From assembly GCA_035944135.1 (NCBI GenBank), contig DASZBM010000002.1, positions 372,001 to 436,000 on the forward strand: a stretch of 64,000 bases of DNA. Reading direction: 5' to 3'. This stretch comes from Acidobacteriaceae bacterium (lineage in GTDB: Bacteria > Acidobacteriota > Terriglobia > Terriglobales > Acidobacteriaceae). Every line of letters begins with the position of its first letter. Within the stretch, counting starts at the first letter, position 1. Positions 18,649-26,016 of this stretch are shown here, piece by piece. The translations under genes were made by a program, and so were the position numbers. The notes below the pieces were generated by a model. It saw only the letters and a program-made list of their open reading frames with translations. It was not told where the DNA came from and did no database searches.

Positions 18649-20184
18649 TTATTCAGTTGCCGCCGGCCTCAACTCCGCCGCCATGTGCACGTCCTCGAAC
18701 ACCGTGGCCGCCTGCCCGGCATGCGCCGCCGCACCCGTCACGCCTGACATTTCAACGCCGCTACACTGATGCATCTCCACCGCGGCCCCGTAATAATCGG
18801 GCGCACTCATCCCCCAGCGAACATGGACGTCGCTCAGCGTCGGGCCGTTCACGTCGGCCGCAAAGAATCCGGCTGTTGAACGCTTGTCGAGGCCGGAGGC
18901 TCCGGGTGTGTCGTCCGGGCGAACATCGTAAAAACCGCCTGGAATTGCCGAATTCTTCTCGATCAGCAGATCGACACCGCGGAAGCTGATGTCGCGCAGC
19001 GGCACATCGCGCGTCCCGCGAAGATAGATGCCGCTCTCGCTGTGGCAGTCGAGATTCGCAAACTGAATTCCGCGGAACTGGCCGACGGCAGCTCCGGATG
19101 TGCGCGGGCCGGCAGAGACGAAGACAGGTTCGCCGGATCCCCACCACATCATCGTGCGCATGCGCGTGTCGATCGTCATATCCGTGAACAGCAGGTCTTC
19201 CACCAGCTCGCCGTCACGGTTCGTCAACGAAATACCGCGATTGGTGCGCATGATCGTGCAGTTCGAAACCGTCGCCGAACGCAGCGGATATGGTCCTTCA
19301 TTCCCGATCTTGATGCCCGCCGAGGACGACTCCAGCGTGCAATTCGTAATCGTGATGCCTTCACACGGACCATAGTGGCCGAAGTTGCGCGAGGCCTTCA
19401 GCACCAAACAGTCATCACCCGCGATGATGTTGCATCCTTCAATCCGCACATTGCGGCAATGGTCAATGTCGATGCCGTCGCAGTTGGGAATCTCCAGGCT
19501 ATTCAAGATCGAGATACCGCTGATGTGCAGGCCGTCGCAGCCGATCGGGTGAATGGTCCAGGTGGGGCTGTCGCGAATGGTGAAATCCGCGAGCTGCGTA
19601 TTGCGGCAGTTGACCAGCAGGATCATACGCGGCCTTCCGTCCTTAGGGTTGTGCGCGGCAGGCGGATACAGCGGATCGTACGGGCCGAGGAACGGCGCGG
19701 GAATCGCATACCCATCCGGTCCTTTGGGCGGAAAGAACGCGGCGAAGTTTCCGTCAATCGTTCCCGTGCCGCTGATCCGAACATTGCGCACGTCATCGGC
19801 GAACAGCAGCGAGCCGAACGTGCGAAAGTGGTCGCGGTTGGGGCTGGCGAGCAGCGTTGAGCCACCCGCCAGGTGCAGCTCCACATTGCTGCCGAGCGAA
19901 AGCGTTCCACTGAGGAAAGTGTGGTGCGACGGGAGCACTACGGTGCCGCCACCCGCATGCGCGCATGCGTCGAGGGTACGTTGCAGCGCAGCGGTATCGT
20001 TGGTCACGCCATTGCCGCGTGCGCCAAACGCAAGCGGGTTCCAGAGACCCAACTCGCCTCGGCCTTGCGTGCTGAGTTGGGTAAGAGCGTGCAGCGGAGC
20101 GCATGCGAGCAATGAGGTTGAAGCTGCGAGACGCGCGAGCAGATCGCGCCGAGTGAGTGCAACGCGGGCCTTGTCCAGAGACAT
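18649..20184 (-). CDS. Glycoside hydrolase family 28 (polygalacturonase-like), Tat-exported
   Basis: Right-handed parallel beta-helix enzyme predicted to cleave pectic or related uronic-acid polymers outside the cytoplasm. The 511-residue protein starts with a twin-arginine-like signal (LTRRDLLARLAAS followed by a hydrophobic stretch to about 33). Next comes the pectate-lyase-type N-terminal motif FGARGNGVTNDTAALQ. GH28 signature pieces are seen in NCDGIDIDHC, the Asp pair in AGDDCLVLK, and SAGIKIGNEG. The usual GHG motif reads GHYG here, so the exact substrate is uncertain. A TACAAT box seven bases before the ATG suggests a leaderless transcript, divergent from the Hfq-like gene. Confidence 0.87.
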   Translation of the reverse strand: MSLDKARVALTRRDLLARLAASTSLLACAPLHALTQLSTQGRGELGLWNPLAFGARGNGVTNDTAALQRTLDACAHAGGGTVVLPSHHTFLSGTLSLGSNVELHLAGGSTLLASPNRDHFRTFGSLLFADDVRNVRISGTGTIDGNFAAFFPPKGPDGYAIPAPFLGPYDPLYPPAAHNPKDGRPRMILLVNCRNTQLADFTIRDSPTWTIHPIGCDGLHISGISILNSLEIPNCDGIDIDHCRNVRIEGCNIIAGDDCLVLKASRNFGHYGPCEGITITNCTLESSSAGIKIGNEGPYPLRSATVSNCTIMRTNRGISLTNRDGELVEDLLFTDMTIDTRMRTMMWWGSGEPVFVSAGPRTSGAAVGQFRGIQFANLDCHSESGIYLRGTRDVPLRDISFRGVDLLIEKNSAIPGGFYDVRPDDTPGASGLDKRSTAGFFAADVNGPTLSDVHVRWGMSAPDYYGAAVEMHQCSGVEMSGVTGAAAHAGQAATVFEDVHMAAELRPAATE

Positions 20185-20191
20185 GGCCGAG

Positions 20192-20197
20192 ATTGTA
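20192..20197 (-). promoter_or_regulatory. Candidate -10 box of the GH28 gene
   Basis: TACAAT on the minus strand, seven bases before the ATG at 20184. It mirrors the TACAAT at 20220-20225 on the plus strand, with 22 bases between them, forming a compact divergent promoter. Confidence 0.5.
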
Positions 20198-20219
20198 CGT
20201 GGGATGGTGTCAGCCGCCG

Positions 20220-20225
20220 TACAAT
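20220..20225 (+). promoter_or_regulatory. Candidate -10 box of the Hfq-like gene
   Basis: TACAAT seven bases before the ATG at 20233. No ribosome-binding site is present, so the mRNA is probably leaderless. Confidence 0.5.
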
Positions 20226-20232
20226 CGTGTGC

Positions 20233-20508
20233 ATGGCGATGAAGCGACGCAAGGGACCGCCGTCAAATGAGACGGGACAGGAGGCGCTCTATCTGAAGTC
20301 TCTGAGCGACCGGCAGGTGAATGTGGCGATCAAGCTGCGCGATGGCGAGATCGTGAGTGGGTGGATCGAGTATTTCGACGACATGATGCTGCGGCTGACA
20401 CGCGACGGACGGCCGAATCTATTTATCTACAAATCGCAGATCCGGACGATCACCGAGAATGCGGCTGGCTCGCGTCGACCCACGCGTGAAGGCGCGGAAG
20501 AGCGATAG
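20233..20508 (+). CDS. Hfq-like Sm-fold RNA-binding protein
   Basis: A 91-residue protein (ATG 20233; an in-frame GTG lies two codons upstream). After a basic N-terminus (KRRKGPP), the core matches the Sm fold: LKSLSDRQVNVAIKLRDG (Sm1), IVSGWIEYFDDMMLRL, then IYKSQIRTI in place of the Hfq motif YKHAIST. Length and order fit Hfq, but the conserved His of the KH motif is replaced by Ser. It may be a small-RNA chaperone or a related single-domain Sm protein. It is followed 34 bases later by the inositol monophosphatase gene on the same strand. Confidence 0.8.
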   Translation: MAMKRRKGPPSNETGQEALYLKSLSDRQVNVAIKLRDGEIVSGWIEYFDDMMLRLTRDGRPNLFIYKSQIRTITENAAGSRRPTREGAEER

Positions 20509-20542
20509 AAAAAACAACAAAAGCTGACCTAAAGGACATCAA

Positions 20543-21415
20543 GTGGCAGAGTTTGTAGCGAAAGCTGAGGAGATTGCGCGCGAAGCAGGAGCGCTGTTGC
20601 GCGACTACTTCCATCGCGGTGTGCACACGGAGTACAAGGGCGAGGTCGACGTCGTGACCGAGGCCGACCGTGCGAGTGAGAAGCTGATCACGGAGCGGTT
20701 GCGCGCGGCCTTCCCGGAGCACGGGATCTACGGCGAAGAGGGAACTCGGCAGGGCCTGGACGGCGAGTATCGCTGGTACGTCGATCCTCTTGATGGAACG
20801 ACGAACTTCGCGCACGGGTTCCCGGTCTTCTGCGTGGTGCTGGGTTGCGAGCACCGGCCTAAAGGTCTGGCGGCAAGCGAAGACGGCGAGATGATCGCGG
20901 GCGTGATCTACGATCCGCTGCGCGATGAGATGTTCATGGCCGAGCGCGGTCACGGAGCAAAGCTGAACGGCAAGCCGATCCATGTTTCGCGCACGGCGAA
21001 GCTGCAGGAATCGCTCATCGCAACCGGCTTTCCGAGCCAGAAGCGCCATCGCAATCCGAACGTGCATTTTTATCAACAGTTCACGCTGCGCTCGCATGGG
21101 GTGCGGCGGGCGGGGTCGGCTGCTATTGACATGGCATACGTGGCTGCGGGCCGCTTGGAAGCCTTCTGGGAGTTCAACCTCAACCCATGGGACACGAGCG
21201 CAGGCTACCTGATCGTCGAGGAAGCCGGCGGCAAGGTCACGCACTTCGATGGATCGAAGTTCACGCTGGACTCACGTGAGGTCTTTGCCTCGAACGGGCT
21301 GATCCACGCGGAGATGCAGGCGCTGTTCGTAGACCTGTTTGCGGGCAGGAACCTCGATCCGATCCCCACACCGGCAGAGTATGCGGCTCGGAGAGCGGCC
21401 GGCGAGGCTGGGTAG
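20543..21415 (+). CDS. Inositol monophosphatase family protein (SuhB-like)
   Basis: Mg2+-dependent phosphatase acting on myo-inositol-1-phosphate or a related sugar phosphate. The 290-residue protein has the metal-binding motifs EADRASE, GEEG and DPLDGTTNF, and the C-terminal motif NPWDTSAGYLIVEEAGG. The start is GTG with AAAGGA at a 6-7 nt spacing. It lies just after an Hfq-like gene. SuhB homologues also take part in rRNA antitermination in enterobacteria, but nothing in the sequence shows that role here. Confidence 0.92.
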   Translation: MAEFVAKAEEIAREAGALLRDYFHRGVHTEYKGEVDVVTEADRASEKLITERLRAAFPEHGIYGEEGTRQGLDGEYRWYVDPLDGTTNFAHGFPVFCVVLGCEHRPKGLAASEDGEMIAGVIYDPLRDEMFMAERGHGAKLNGKPIHVSRTAKLQESLIATGFPSQKRHRNPNVHFYQQFTLRSHGVRRAGSAAIDMAYVAAGRLEAFWEFNLNPWDTSAGYLIVEEAGGKVTHFDGSKFTLDSREVFASNGLIHAEMQALFVDLFAGRNLDPIPTPAEYAARRAAGEAG

Positions 21416-21510
21416 AGAGACAGCGAAGCACGAGGAAATTTTCTTGTTAGAATTTAGCTGACCACCTGACAGGGATTGGGCAGCCGCTAGATAGATCGGA
21501 GATTTTAGTT

Positions 21511-21771
21511 ATGGCGTACGTAATTGCGGAACCGTGCATTGGAACCAAGGACCGGGCGTGTGTGGATGCCTGCCCGGTGGACTGCATTCATCCGAAGGCC
21601 GACGAGCCGAAATCCGAAGAGGTTGATCAGCTCTTCATCGATCCGGTCGAGTGTATCGACTGCGGAGCATGCGTTCCGGTATGCCCGGTGTCGGCGATCT
21701 ACGCGGGCGACGACCTGCCGGAAAAATGGGAGAGCTTCAAGGAAAAGAACGCGGCTCACTACGGCCGGTAA
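21511..21771 (+). CDS. Seven-iron ferredoxin
   Basis: An 86-residue electron carrier. The first cysteine set is C-x7-C-x3-CP, with the second position Thr (CIGTKDRACVDACPVDC), fitting a [3Fe-4S] site. The second set is complete, CIDCGACVPVCP, for [4Fe-4S]. The C-terminal tail, DLPEKWESFKEKNAAHY, resembles FdxA-type ferredoxins. No partner reductase is adjacent, so its electron donor is unknown. Confidence 0.93.
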   Translation: MAYVIAEPCIGTKDRACVDACPVDCIHPKADEPKSEEVDQLFIDPVECIDCGACVPVCPVSAIYAGDDLPEKWESFKEKNAAHYGR

Positions 21772-21794
21772 AATTCTTTCGGTCCTGAGACTGA

Positions 21795-21820
21795 AACGCG
21801 CGGCCTGCGGGCCGCGCGTT
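21795..21820 (+). terminator. Hairpin after the ferredoxin gene
   Basis: Perfect ten-base stem AACGCGCGGC/GCCGCGCGTT around a six-base loop, 24 bases after the stop codon. The following T-run is weak (TTTGCTT), so it may act in either direction. Confidence 0.65.
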
Positions 21821-21851
21821 TGCTTGGTACCCCCTCCCCCCTGTTTTATGT

Positions 21852-21911
21852 CAAAGTCTTCAAAACAAATAACTTAGGTCTGGACTTTAAATGCAAAGTA
21901 TTCAAAACAAA
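21852..21911. repeat. Imperfect direct repeat, AT-rich
   Basis: Two 18-base copies (21852-21869 and 21894-21911) of CAAAGTCTTCAAAACAAA, differing at one base, 42 bases apart start to start. The stretch is much more AT-rich than its surroundings. It lies between the ferredoxin gene and recO. Confidence 0.6.
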
Positions 21912-22015
21912 GCGGTTATTCTGATCAGGAGACGCGGTTAATTTCTGGATTGCCGAGGGCGAGTTTCCGTTGTGGAATGAGTTACTTAGCGCGGTGACGG
22001 GCGGCAGGAGGGTGA

Positions 22016-22831
22016 GTGGCCGAGGGAAGGCTGATTCCGCATCATGACGAGGCGATTGTGCTGCGGACCTGGCCGTTCCATGAGGCCGACCTGCTGGTGA
22101 GTCTGTTTACGCGCGAGCGCGGCAAGGTGAAGGGTGTGGCGCGGCATGCGATGCGGTCGCGGCGGAGGTTTGGCGGGGCGCTGGAGCCTGGCACGCAGGT
22201 GATGGCGCATTACACGGAGCGGCCGAAAGAGGAGCTGGTCCGGATGGACAGCTTCGAGATTGTCTGGTCGCCGCTGACGGCGCCGGTGGATGCGCTGCGG
22301 GCGGCGGGGCTGCAGCTGGTGGTGGAGGTGATCGAGGAGGCGATGCCGGAGCTGGCCGCGGAGGATAACGTGTTTCGGCTGGCGGTGGCGGTGTTGCGAG
22401 GGATGGGGTATTCGAACCCCACCCATGACGACGGAAAAGCTGTCGTCATGAATGGGGCACCCGGAGAATCTGGAGGTCAAGGTGTCTGGGTTGGGGCGAC
22501 GTACTTTTGCGTGTGGATGGCCAGGTTGATGGGGTGGTGGCCGGAGCTGGGGCACTGCGTCGTGTGTGGTGTGGACCTGCGCGGGCAGGAGGTGTGGTGG
22601 TCTCCGGTGGCGGATGGGGTGACGTGTGCGGATGATCGGCGACCGCAGAGCAGAAAGCTAGGTGTGGCCGCGGTTGAGGAAAGTTACAGGATGGCGAAGG
22701 CGTCGCTGGAGCAGTTTGCTATTGAGGTGGGGCAGGGACGGGAGCTGTATCTGGAGTTGGGTGTGTTTGCGGTGGCGGTGCTGGAGAGGAATCTGCAGCG
22801 GCGGTTGAGGAGTGCGGCGGCGCTGGGGTGA
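22016..22831 (+). CDS. recO: DNA repair protein RecO, with repeat-derived insertion
   Basis: RecO loads RecA with RecR in gap repair. The 271-residue product starts at GTG with AGGAGG upstream. The N-terminal OB fold is clear (EAIVLRTWPFHEADLLVSLFTRERG, then GVARHAMRSRRRFGG), and a zinc-finger-like CVVCG sits near residue 181. Between them, residues about 134-150 (NPTHDDGK...MNGAPG) are encoded by a palindromic element also found between genes at 33106-33130. It is in frame and adds no stop, so the protein is probably functional with an extra surface loop. Confidence 0.88.
   Translation: MAEGRLIPHHDEAIVLRTWPFHEADLLVSLFTRERGKVKGVARHAMRSRRRFGGALEPGTQVMAHYTERPKEELVRMDSFEIVWSPLTAPVDALRAAGLQLVVEVIEEAMPELAAEDNVFRLAVAVLRGMGYSNPTHDDGKAVVMNGAPGESGGQGVWVGATYFCVWMARLMGWWPELGHCVVCGVDLRGQEVWWSPVADGVTCADDRRPQSRKLGVAAVEESYRMAKASLEQFAIEVGQGRELYLELGVFAVAVLERNLQRRLRSAAALG
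22417..22464. repeat. Palindromic repeat element inside recO
   Basis: Left arm 22417-22432 and right arm 22442-22457 pair at 14 of 16 positions around a nine-base loop. Bases 22440-22464 (25 nt, starting CTGTCGTCATG) are identical to 33106-33130, an intergenic copy. Confidence 0.8.
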
Positions 22832-22870
22832 GGGGGCTTTGGCGGCAGGCTGCGGTGTGGCATAGGAAAG

Positions 22871-22934
22871 TCGTTTGCTACCGCAAACGATAACCCACCC
22901 TTTCACGATGAAGTGTGAAGGGTAGGCCACCCGG
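22871..22934. repeat. Intergenic palindromes after recO
   Basis: A perfect eight-base stem, TCGTTTGC/GCAAACGA with loop TACC (22871-22890), is followed by an imperfect palindrome CCACCCTTTCAC...GTGTGAAGGGT that ends GCCACCCGG. This shares the ending of the recO element, so it may be a diverged member of the same family. Confidence 0.5.
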
Positions 22935-22999
22935 TTGATGCGGCACTCGACTAATTCGTTTGCGAGGCCGACGTCCTGCGAAGGGTTTGCGCTATCAGC

Positions 23000-23027
23000 T
23001 TCGAGCTGCGAGTTTCGAGCTGCGAGT
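23000..23027. repeat. Tandem 14-bp repeat
   Basis: Two exact copies of TTCGAGCTGCGAGT (23000-23013 and 23014-23027), just upstream of the carboxylesterase gene. Related AGCTGCGAG words occur near 30580. Confidence 0.65.
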
Positions 23028-23075
23028 TAAGGCACGGGGCGGGCGGTGATAGAGTTCCGCGGAGGAGATTCGGGA

Positions 23076-24704
23076 TTGGCGAGCGTCTGGTGTTTCTTTC
23101 TGCGGCGATCAAGGGGTGTCGCCGCGTGTTTGCTCGGTTTTGTGTTGTTGGGTGGCCGCGCTGAGGCTGAGGTACAGGCGCGGGTACAGATCGATCAGGG
23201 TGTCTTGTCCGGGGCGTGGCTTGGTTCGGGTGGGGCGGTGTTTCTGGGGATTCCGTATGCGGCTCCGCCGGTGGGGAGGTTGCGGTGGGTCGCGCCGCAG
23301 GAGCCGGCGAAGTGGGCTGGTGTGCGCGATGCGGGTCATTATGGGGCTGCCTGTCCGCAGCTGCCGAGTTCGTGGCTGCCGGAGATGCTCGGGCGGAAGG
23401 AGATGGAGACCAGCGAGGACTGCCTGTATCTGAATGTGTGGACGCCGCGGATGAAGGCCGGTGCGCGGCTGCCGGTGATGGTTTGGGTGCATGGCGGCGG
23501 GAATGTGGAGGGATCGCAGGAGTGGCCGCCGCTGGGGCCTCCGCTGGCGGCGCATGGCGTGGTGGTGGTGACGATCAACTATCGGCTGGGCGTGCTGGGG
23601 TATCTTGCGCATCCGGAGCTCAGCGCGGAGTCGGCGGAGCATGTGTCCGGGAATTATGGGCTGCTGGACCAGATGGCGGCGCTGCGCTGGGTGAAGCGGA
23701 ATATTACGAGGTTTGGCGGGGATCGAGAGCGGGTGACGGTGTTCGGCGCGTCGTCGGGGTCGCTGGATGTGTGCGATCTGATGGCGTCGCCGCTGGCGAA
23801 GGGATTGTTTCAGCGGGCGATTATGCAGAGCGGCGAGTGCGTGGATGGGACGTCGCCGACGCTGAGTGAACAGGAAAAGAGCGGGGCGGGCTTTGCTGCG
23901 AAGGTTGCGGTTGCGGACGGAGGGGATTCTCCGAAGGTGGATGTTATAGCTCGGCTGCGTGCGATGCCGGCGGATGAACTGGTGCGCGTGGCGGACAAGG
24001 TTGGAGGGATGGATTGGAATCCGATTGTGGATGGGCGGGTGCTGGAGGCGCAGCCGGAGGAGGTGTTTCGGCGAGGCGAGCAGGTGAAGGTTCCGGTGAT
24101 GGTGGGGAGCAATCTGGATGAGGTGTCGATTTTTGCGAGTCCAATCGTGGGCGGCAAATCCTATCGACCGCAAACGGTGAGTGCGTACCGCGAATGGCTG
24201 CAGCGCAAGTTTGGGGATCAGGCTGAGGCGGTGTTTGAGGCGTATCCGGCGAAAAAGGATGATGACGTTCCTGCGGCGTTCCGGGCGATGGATACGGACT
24301 GGTCGTTTGGGTTTGGGTCGCAGTTGCTGGCGCGAGAGGTTTCGGCGTCGGGCGAGAGGGCTTACTTATACAGCTTCACGATGACGGGACGCGGGCCGTT
24401 TGCGCCGCTGGGTGCGTTTCACAGCCTGGAGAGTATGTATCTGAGCAAACACTTTTGGACCGATTGGGTGAGTGGAGCGGAGGATGAGCGGTTGTCGGAG
24501 GCGATGATCCAGTACTGGACGAGCTTTGCAGCGAATGGGCGGCCGTCGGGCGCGGGGCTGCCGGTGTGGCCTGAGTACCGGCCGGAGAAGCCGGAGGCGC
24601 AGGAGCTGGGAAGGCATGTTGGTCCGGTGGACGTGCCGCGGGCGGATGCCATGACGGCGTTTGAGAAGGTGCTGGAGGAGAAGGTGAAAGGCCAGGCGAA
24701 GTAG
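23076..24704 (+). CDS. Exported type-B carboxylesterase
   Basis: Alpha/beta hydrolase that should cleave carboxylic esters in the periplasm or outside. The frame opens at GTG 23046; TTG 23076 is preferred because GGAGGAG lies eight bases before it and the protein then begins with a signal peptide (hydrophobic stretch ending GGRAEA). This gives about 542 residues. Family landmarks: the oxyanion segment WVHGGGNVEG, the nucleophile elbow GASSGSLD (usually GESAGG) and a C-terminal His in GAFHSLESMYL. SEDCLYLNVW is a type-B signature. The Ala and Ser replacements around the elbow are unusual but keep the serine. Confidence 0.85.
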   Translation: MASVWCFFLRRSRGVAACLLGFVLLGGRAEAEVQARVQIDQGVLSGAWLGSGGAVFLGIPYAAPPVGRLRWVAPQEPAKWAGVRDAGHYGAACPQLPSSWLPEMLGRKEMETSEDCLYLNVWTPRMKAGARLPVMVWVHGGGNVEGSQEWPPLGPPLAAHGVVVVTINYRLGVLGYLAHPELSAESAEHVSGNYGLLDQMAALRWVKRNITRFGGDRERVTVFGASSGSLDVCDLMASPLAKGLFQRAIMQSGECVDGTSPTLSEQEKSGAGFAAKVAVADGGDSPKVDVIARLRAMPADELVRVADKVGGMDWNPIVDGRVLEAQPEEVFRRGEQVKVPVMVGSNLDEVSIFASPIVGGKSYRPQTVSAYREWLQRKFGDQAEAVFEAYPAKKDDDVPAAFRAMDTDWSFGFGSQLLAREVSASGERAYLYSFTMTGRGPFAPLGAFHSLESMYLSKHFWTDWVSGAEDERLSEAMIQYWTSFAANGRPSGAGLPVWPEYRPEKPEAQELGRHVGPVDVPRADAMTAFEKVLEEKVKGQAK

Positions 24705-24769
24705 GGTCAGGCGGTGGTGTGCTCGGATGTGGGCGCGCGGTGTGGGGAGGGATCGGGTGGGAGCGTGGA

Positions 24770-25954
24770 CTAGTCACAGGGGCAGAGGGCGAGCGCGAGG
24801 ATGGGAAGTGCGAGCAGGAAGATGAGGTTGTTGACGATGATCTCAATGAGCGCTGGGCCGATGAGGAAGGTGCCGAGCGCGCAAAAGAGGATGTCGCGGC
24901 GGTGTTTCTGGAGCCACGAGAGGTGTGGTGGCGGCGCGGTGGCGGGGAGTGCGTCGTCTTCGGCGAAGAGCTGGTTGCAGAGAAGGCTGAGGGGCAGAAG
25001 GAGCAGGGCGAGGTCGCAGGGGAAGAGATAGAGCCCTGTGCCGACGGAGATAAGCAGAGCGAGCGGAAGCGATGGGCGTTGGAATGCGGCCCATGCGAGG
25101 AGCGCGAGGCATGCGGCGAGCGTGAGGACGAGGGAAAGATGGTTGTGTCCTGTGACCGTTGCAAGCAGGCCGTAGAGATTGGGCATGCGATGGACGGACA
25201 CGTTGTTGGTTCCGGTGGAGGCGGCGGCGAGGGGGCCCGTGCCCGAGAGCAGGGTGTGGAGATAGAGGCGGGACTCGCGAGCGCCGATGAGGAAGACGGA
25301 CAAGGCAGCCAGCAGGGATGAGCCGGTGAGGAAGCCGGCGATGAATCGCCATTGACGCCAGAGGAGGAAGAGGAGAGCGACCGGGAGCGCGATCTGGAAC
25401 TTGATGAGAGCGAGTGAAAGCACCAGGCCGGCGAGGAATGGTCGCGAGCGGTGGAGCGAGGCGAAGCTCATGCAGAAGAAGAGCAGCATGAAGATGGAGA
25501 CCTGGCCCATCACGAGAGTGAGCCCGGCGGGGATGAAGGTGATGAAGAGAAGGTAGGGGAGCGGCGGCCAGCGCTCGGCGAGCGCGGTGAGATGCGGGCG
25601 CATGATGTGGGCTGCGAGGAGAAGCAGCGCGAGATTAATGGCCAGCAGGAACCAGAAGGCCTGCCGGTAGGTGACGAGCGAGAGTGGAGCGAAGGGCAGC
25701 GCGGCGAAGGGAGGAGCGAAGAAGGCGAGCGCGGCGGGCATCGGGGCGACGAGCTGGTTCTGGAGGAGTTTTTCGGCGGGGAGATTGTAGAGGAGCGCGG
25801 TCTGGCCGGTGCGCAGCATGTAGCCGGCGGTGTAGTAGACGCGGAGATCGATGGCGCCAGATTGAACGGAGGAGCGGAAGCCGAGGCACGTGGCCAGCTG
25901 CACGATGACGAGACCGGCGAGGTAGAGCTTGAGGCGTTTTCGGGTGAAAAACAC
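24770..25954 (-). CDS. GT87 / DUF2029-like polytopic membrane protein, copy 1
   Basis: Predicted GT-C type mannosyl/arabinosyl-transferase-like membrane protein using lipid-linked sugars. The frame is open upstream to 26659, but that part is antisense to the next gene. The true start is GTG 25954 (VFFTRKRLKLYLAGL), matching the start of its paralogue. The 394-residue protein has about ten hydrophobic helices and the early acidic site IDLRVYYTAGYMLRTG, where a catalytic Asp is expected in this family. It is a tandem paralogue of 26017-27261, with similar upstream DNA including TATACT 35 bases before the start. Substrate unknown. Confidence 0.78.
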   Translation of the reverse strand: MFFTRKRLKLYLAGLVIVQLATCLGFRSSVQSGAIDLRVYYTAGYMLRTGQTALLYNLPAEKLLQNQLVAPMPAALAFFAPPFAALPFAPLSLVTYRQAFWFLLAINLALLLLAAHIMRPHLTALAERWPPLPYLLFITFIPAGLTLVMGQVSIFMLLFFCMSFASLHRSRPFLAGLVLSLALIKFQIALPVALLFLLWRQWRFIAGFLTGSSLLAALSVFLIGARESRLYLHTLLSGTGPLAAASTGTNNVSVHRMPNLYGLLATVTGHNHLSLVLTLAACLALLAWAAFQRPSLPLALLISVGTGLYLFPCDLALLLLPLSLLCNQLFAEDDALPATAPPPHLSWLQKHRRDILFCALGTFLIGPALIEIIVNNLIFLLALPILALALCPCD

Positions 25955-26016
25955 CGGGTTGGCTCCGCTGTGGTGATGAAGTTGTGGGGAGTATAGCGCT
26001 CGGTCGGTGCTTGCGG

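Noticed and set aside
21852-21911. CRISPR or attachment-site array
   Set aside because: Only two short copies of an AT-rich 18-mer, with no third unit and no cas or integrase gene.
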